A stretch of DNA of 8,920 nt from an uncultured Eubacteriales bacterium (lineage in GTDB: Bacteria; Bacillota; Clostridia; Christensenellales; Christensenellaceae). The first letter of the stretch is position 1. Each line of letters opens with the position of its first letter. This document shows positions 7,195 to 8,920 of the stretch, in pieces. Below the pieces are notes generated by a model. It was not told the DNA's origin. It saw only the letters and a program-made list of their open reading frames with translations, and did not search any database. The stretch spans positions 1-8,920 of the forward strand of contig USII01000036.1 in the NCBI GenBank assembly GCA_900554725.1, given 5' to 3'. A program made the translations under genes and the position numbers.

Positions 7195-7225
7195 AAAACG
7201 GCATAGCCTCTCGCTATGCCGTTTT
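7195..7225. terminator. Bidirectional terminator after folC
   Basis: AAAACGGCATAGC (7195-7207) and GCTATGCCGTTTT (7213-7225) form a perfect 13-bp stem with the loop CTCTC. On the plus strand the tail is TTTTGCTTT, ending the valS-folC unit. On the minus strand it is TTTTTGA, which would end a transcript of the small ORF whose stop codon lies within this stem. Confidence 0.85.
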
Positions 7226-7300
7226 GCTTTGCCGCGCGCATGCCCCAAAGAGCAGAATTTTCTGGATGATGGCGTTTCGGGGTGTTTTGCCTGGCGTCAT
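7214..7300 (-). CDS. Possible small protein, 28 residues, unknown function
   Basis: A minus-strand reading frame starts at ATG 7300-7298, 8 bases after a very strong Shine-Dalgarno sequence AGGAGGGG (plus-strand 7309-7316). It runs 28 codons to a TAG inside the terminator hairpin at 7195-7225. The peptide begins MTPGKTPRNAI, has a short hydrophobic patch (ILLFGACA) and ends with basic and polar residues (RQSKTA). I do not recognise it. Support is the ribosome binding site, the terminators just after it and the separation from the DUF4364 gene by another terminator (7338-7378). Against it are the short length, the lack of a clear promoter and the chance of a spurious match. It could also be a remnant of a lost gene. 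Confidence 0.35.
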   Translation of the reverse strand: MTPGKTPRNAIIQKILLFGACARQSKTA

Positions 7301-7337
7301 GAAAATCGCCCCTCCTATTGTGGCCGGTGATAGGAAC

Positions 7338-7378
7338 AAAAAAGGGATGAAAGCTCCCCTTAAAAAGCGCCATCCTTT
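7338..7378 (-). terminator. Probable terminator of the DUF4364 gene
   Basis: On the minus strand AAAGGATG pairs with CATCCCTTT (one base bulged), with a smaller GCT/AGC inner helix, and TTTTTT follows (plus-strand A-run 7338-7343). It lies about 75 bases after the stop of the DUF4364 gene. Confidence 0.55.
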
Positions 7379-7452
7379 ACATTTCCCTTAATTGGCCGCA
7401 CCTTTTTTAAATAGAGCTTGCAAAAACAGGCGTGGCACCAAAAGGCCGAGAG

Positions 7453-7977
7453 CTACTCCAGCAGCGTTTCAAATGTCTTCGCATAGACGGCCAAGGCATT
7501 TTTTCTCCATTTGCTGCAATAGCGGTCTGCCTCTTCCTTGCTGTTTGCAAAGAAACTGACTTCGAAGACAATAATATCGTTCTCCATCAGGCGCAGGTTC
7601 ACGCGATATTTATCGTCCGTGATGCGCATGTATTCCGTGTAGAGCTGGGAATCCATGCGGATATCCTCCCGGTGTTCTTCGCAATAGGAGGCGATTTTAG
7701 TGCGCTTAGAATAGAGGATCTCCTTATGAAAAAACTCCAGCGTGGTTTGGCCCACATCGGAAATCTCGTAAAAAGTTCCGTTGACAGAGTTGCGCTGCTC
7801 GATTAGGTGATTTTCGACTAAATCGTGCAGCGCCGAGTTCAGATCGAAATATCCCATCAAAGAGAGTTCGTTACAGAGCTGGATCAGCCGCAAATCCGAA
7901 ACTTTTGTATTGGCGCACTCTAGAATATATAAAATGAGAAGTTTATTGATTGCAATTTTGCTTTTTTTCATTTCCAT
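7453..7977 (-). CDS. DUF4364-family protein, probable winged-helix transcriptional regulator
   Basis: This 174-residue protein closely follows the clostridial DUF4364 pattern. The N-terminal segment has INKLLILYILE (about 10-20), then a helix-turn-helix-like region (VSDLRLIQLCNE...YFDLNSALHDLVENHLIE) and a wing (GTFYEISDVGQTTLEFF, about 67-83). The C-terminal half has the family tail with NLRLMENDIIVFEVSFFANSKEEADRYCSKWRKNA. The fold is that of a winged helix related to PadR/MarR proteins; targets and ligand are unknown. ATG 7977 is taken as start, but no clear Shine-Dalgarno lies before it. A second in-frame ATG is at 7971, two codons on. The gene is divergent from the iron-sulfur protein gene, with 55 bases between starts containing the palindrome at 7980-7994, which could be its operator. 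Confidence 0.85.
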   Translation of the reverse strand: MEMKKSKIAINKLLILYILECANTKVSDLRLIQLCNELSLMGYFDLNSALHDLVENHLIEQRNSVNGTFYEISDVGQTTLEFFHKEILYSKRTKIASYCEEHREDIRMDSQLYTEYMRITDDKYRVNLRLMENDIIVFEVSFFANSKEEADRYCSKWRKNALAVYAKTFETLLE

Positions 7978-7979
7978 GA

Positions 7980-7994
7980 TATGATTTTATCATA
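7980..7994. promoter_or_regulatory. Palindrome in the divergent regulator/iron-sulfur gene spacer
   Basis: TATGAT-TTT-ATCATA is a perfect 6-bp inverted repeat placed 2 bases upstream of the DUF4364 start. Each arm is also a good -10 hexamer (TATGAT) on one strand. On the plus strand weak -35 partners lie at 7957-7970 (TTGCTT or TTTTCA). Overlapping divergent promoters, a regulator operator, or both are plausible; which is not decided by the sequence. Confidence 0.4.
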
Positions 7995-8032
7995 AAACTT
8001 GAAGTGCCGCAATGCGGTTTAGAGGGGTTGCT

Positions 8033-8731
8033 ATGCTGGAAAGAATCCGAAAGAGGCTGCTTTTCGAAGGGGCAGATGCCGTGGGAGGCGCATATTTAAA
8101 GGGCTTTGTGCCCGATTCTATGCAGAACCTGGAATATGGAATTTCTGTGCAGATGCGGCTTTCGCAGGCTGTAGTGGAGCAGATTTTTCGGGAGAAAAGC
8201 CCAAGCCATACTTATTTTCACAACTATCGCACGCTCAATGCGATGCTGGACCGCTGCACTTTTTTGGCAGTCTCCATGCTGCAAAAAGAGGGATACCGCG
8301 CGGTGGCTGTTCCCGCTTCCCAGACGGTGGACCGCCAGATGTTTGCCGGGCTCATTTCCCATAAGCTGGTGGCCGTAAAGGCGGGCATGGGGCGCATTGG
8401 GCGCCATGCCCTGTTCATTTCAGATGAGTTTGGCCCGGCGGTGCGCCTGGCCAGCGTGCTTACTGATTGCCCCATATGCGCGCCTGAGCCTCTTTTTGTG
8501 CGCCAAGAAGGCTGCGGAACATGCAGTGCATGCGCCAAGGCCTGCCCAGCCGGCGCCATTTCCGGCAGAGAATATATCCCGGGTATGCCGCGGGAGGATT
8601 TTTTTGATGCCGAATGCTGCAGCAATTATATGAAAAAAAGCTTCCAGATGATCGGGCGCGGCGCGGTATGCGGCATCTGCATGGCCACCTGCCAAAACAG
8701 ATGGAAGGAAAAATTTCTGAAAAAACCTTGA
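8033..8731 (+). CDS. QueG-like double [4Fe-4S] cluster protein, short form
   Basis: This 232-residue protein starts at ATG 8033 after AGAGGGG (8021-8027). An earlier in-frame ATG at 8012 has no binding site. The middle has KAGMGRIGRHALFISDEFGPAVRLASVLTD (about 116-145), the pattern that in epoxyqueuosine reductases precedes the ferredoxin domain. Cluster motifs are CGTCSACAKACP (Cys161, 164, 167, 171), then Cys195/196 and CGICMATC (Cys213, 216, 220), enough for two [4Fe-4S] clusters with the usual crossed ligation. True QueG (about 380 residues) reduces epoxyqueuosine in tRNA with cobalamin and has a C-terminal HEAT-like part that is missing here. The N-terminal 110 residues are only loosely similar. 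It is therefore more likely a clostridial QueG-like redox protein of unknown substrate. It is divergent from a DUF4364 regulator. The stop codon overlaps the -35 box of the tRNA promoter. Confidence 0.75.
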   Translation: MLERIRKRLLFEGADAVGGAYLKGFVPDSMQNLEYGISVQMRLSQAVVEQIFREKSPSHTYFHNYRTLNAMLDRCTFLAVSMLQKEGYRAVAVPASQTVDRQMFAGLISHKLVAVKAGMGRIGRHALFISDEFGPAVRLASVLTDCPICAPEPLFVRQEGCGTCSACAKACPAGAISGREYIPGMPREDFFDAECCSNYMKKSFQMIGRGAVCGICMATCQNRWKEKFLKKP

Positions 8732-8755
8732 AAAATGCAAAAAGTTGTGTATAAT
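8728..8755 (+). promoter_or_regulatory. Promoter of tRNA-Val
   Basis: TTGAAA (8728-8733) and a perfect TATAAT (8750-8755) are 16 bases apart. Transcription would begin near 8762, a few bases before the mature tRNA end at 8770. The -35 overlaps the stop codon (8729-8731) of the upstream iron-sulfur protein gene. Confidence 0.8.
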
Positions 8756-8769
8756 AGATAATGCTACTT

Positions 8770-8846
<77 letters not shown>

Positions 8847-8920
8847 AACCTGGGGTGCTGGTTATGTTCCATTTTTGACCCACACTTTGTAAAAGGGTTT
8901 TCGAGTCCTGTAGCTGGGAT

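Noticed and set aside
6126..7373. Long open frame (415 codons) on the minus strand opposite folC
   Set aside because: It is antisense to folC, rich in His/Arg/Cys as expected from a shadow frame, without domain motifs, and it crosses three hairpins.
8012..8014. ATG 8012 as the start of the QueG-like protein
   Set aside because: No Shine-Dalgarno lies before it, while ATG 8033 follows AGAGGGG.

Overview
The window looks like a piece of a moderately GC-rich (about 50-55% by eye) Bacillota/Clostridia chromosome. The signs are a T-box riboswitch in front of valS, the valS-folC gene order, strong purine-rich ribosome binding sites, a DUF4364-type regulator (a clostridial family) and a tRNA gene with an encoded CCA end. 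A Christensenellales-like or other gut Clostridia host is possible, but that is inference. Most of the content is housekeeping. I see no mobile element, CRISPR array or phage gene.

Layout. 1-713 (+) is the C-terminal part of a medium-chain (zinc-type) dehydrogenase, closed by a strong hairpin terminator. 779-1381 (+) is a GNAT acetyltransferase whose C-terminal half resembles streptothricin acetyltransferases. It converges on a ROK-family sugar kinase (1449-2408, -) that lacks the usual zinc-binding cysteines, with a 14-bp hairpin between them. Divergent from the kinase is pgsA (phosphatidylglycerophosphate synthase-like). Its near-consensus promoter overlaps the first in-frame ATG, so the real start is the downstream GTG at 2578.

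A T-box leader (3148-3340) with a GUC valine specifier follows, then valS (3377-6016) and, 16 bases later, a folC-like gene (6033-7154) lacking the usual N-terminal segment. So valyl-tRNA charging controls the valS-folC unit. The roughly 300-base stretch 7155-7452 holds three hairpins. Two would terminate minus-strand transcripts well, one of them probably also ends folC, and the third lies downstream of the DUF4364 gene. It also holds a 28-codon minus-strand reading frame with a strong Shine-Dalgarno sequence.

A DUF4364 regulator (7453-7977, -) and a short QueG-like double [4Fe-4S] protein (8033-8731, +) diverge from a small palindromic intergenic region. The window ends with a promoter and tRNA-Val(GAC) (8770-8846). 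Its anticodon and ACCA end match the specifier and the UGGU antiterminator bulge of the valS T-box, so sensor and probable ligand sit about 5.5 kb apart. The last 74 bases hold nothing I can assign.

No clearly new system is visible. The best leads are the N-terminally short FolC with a variant P-loop, the ROK kinase without its zinc motif, the small minus-strand ORF between terminators, and the compact QueG-like protein paired with DUF4364.
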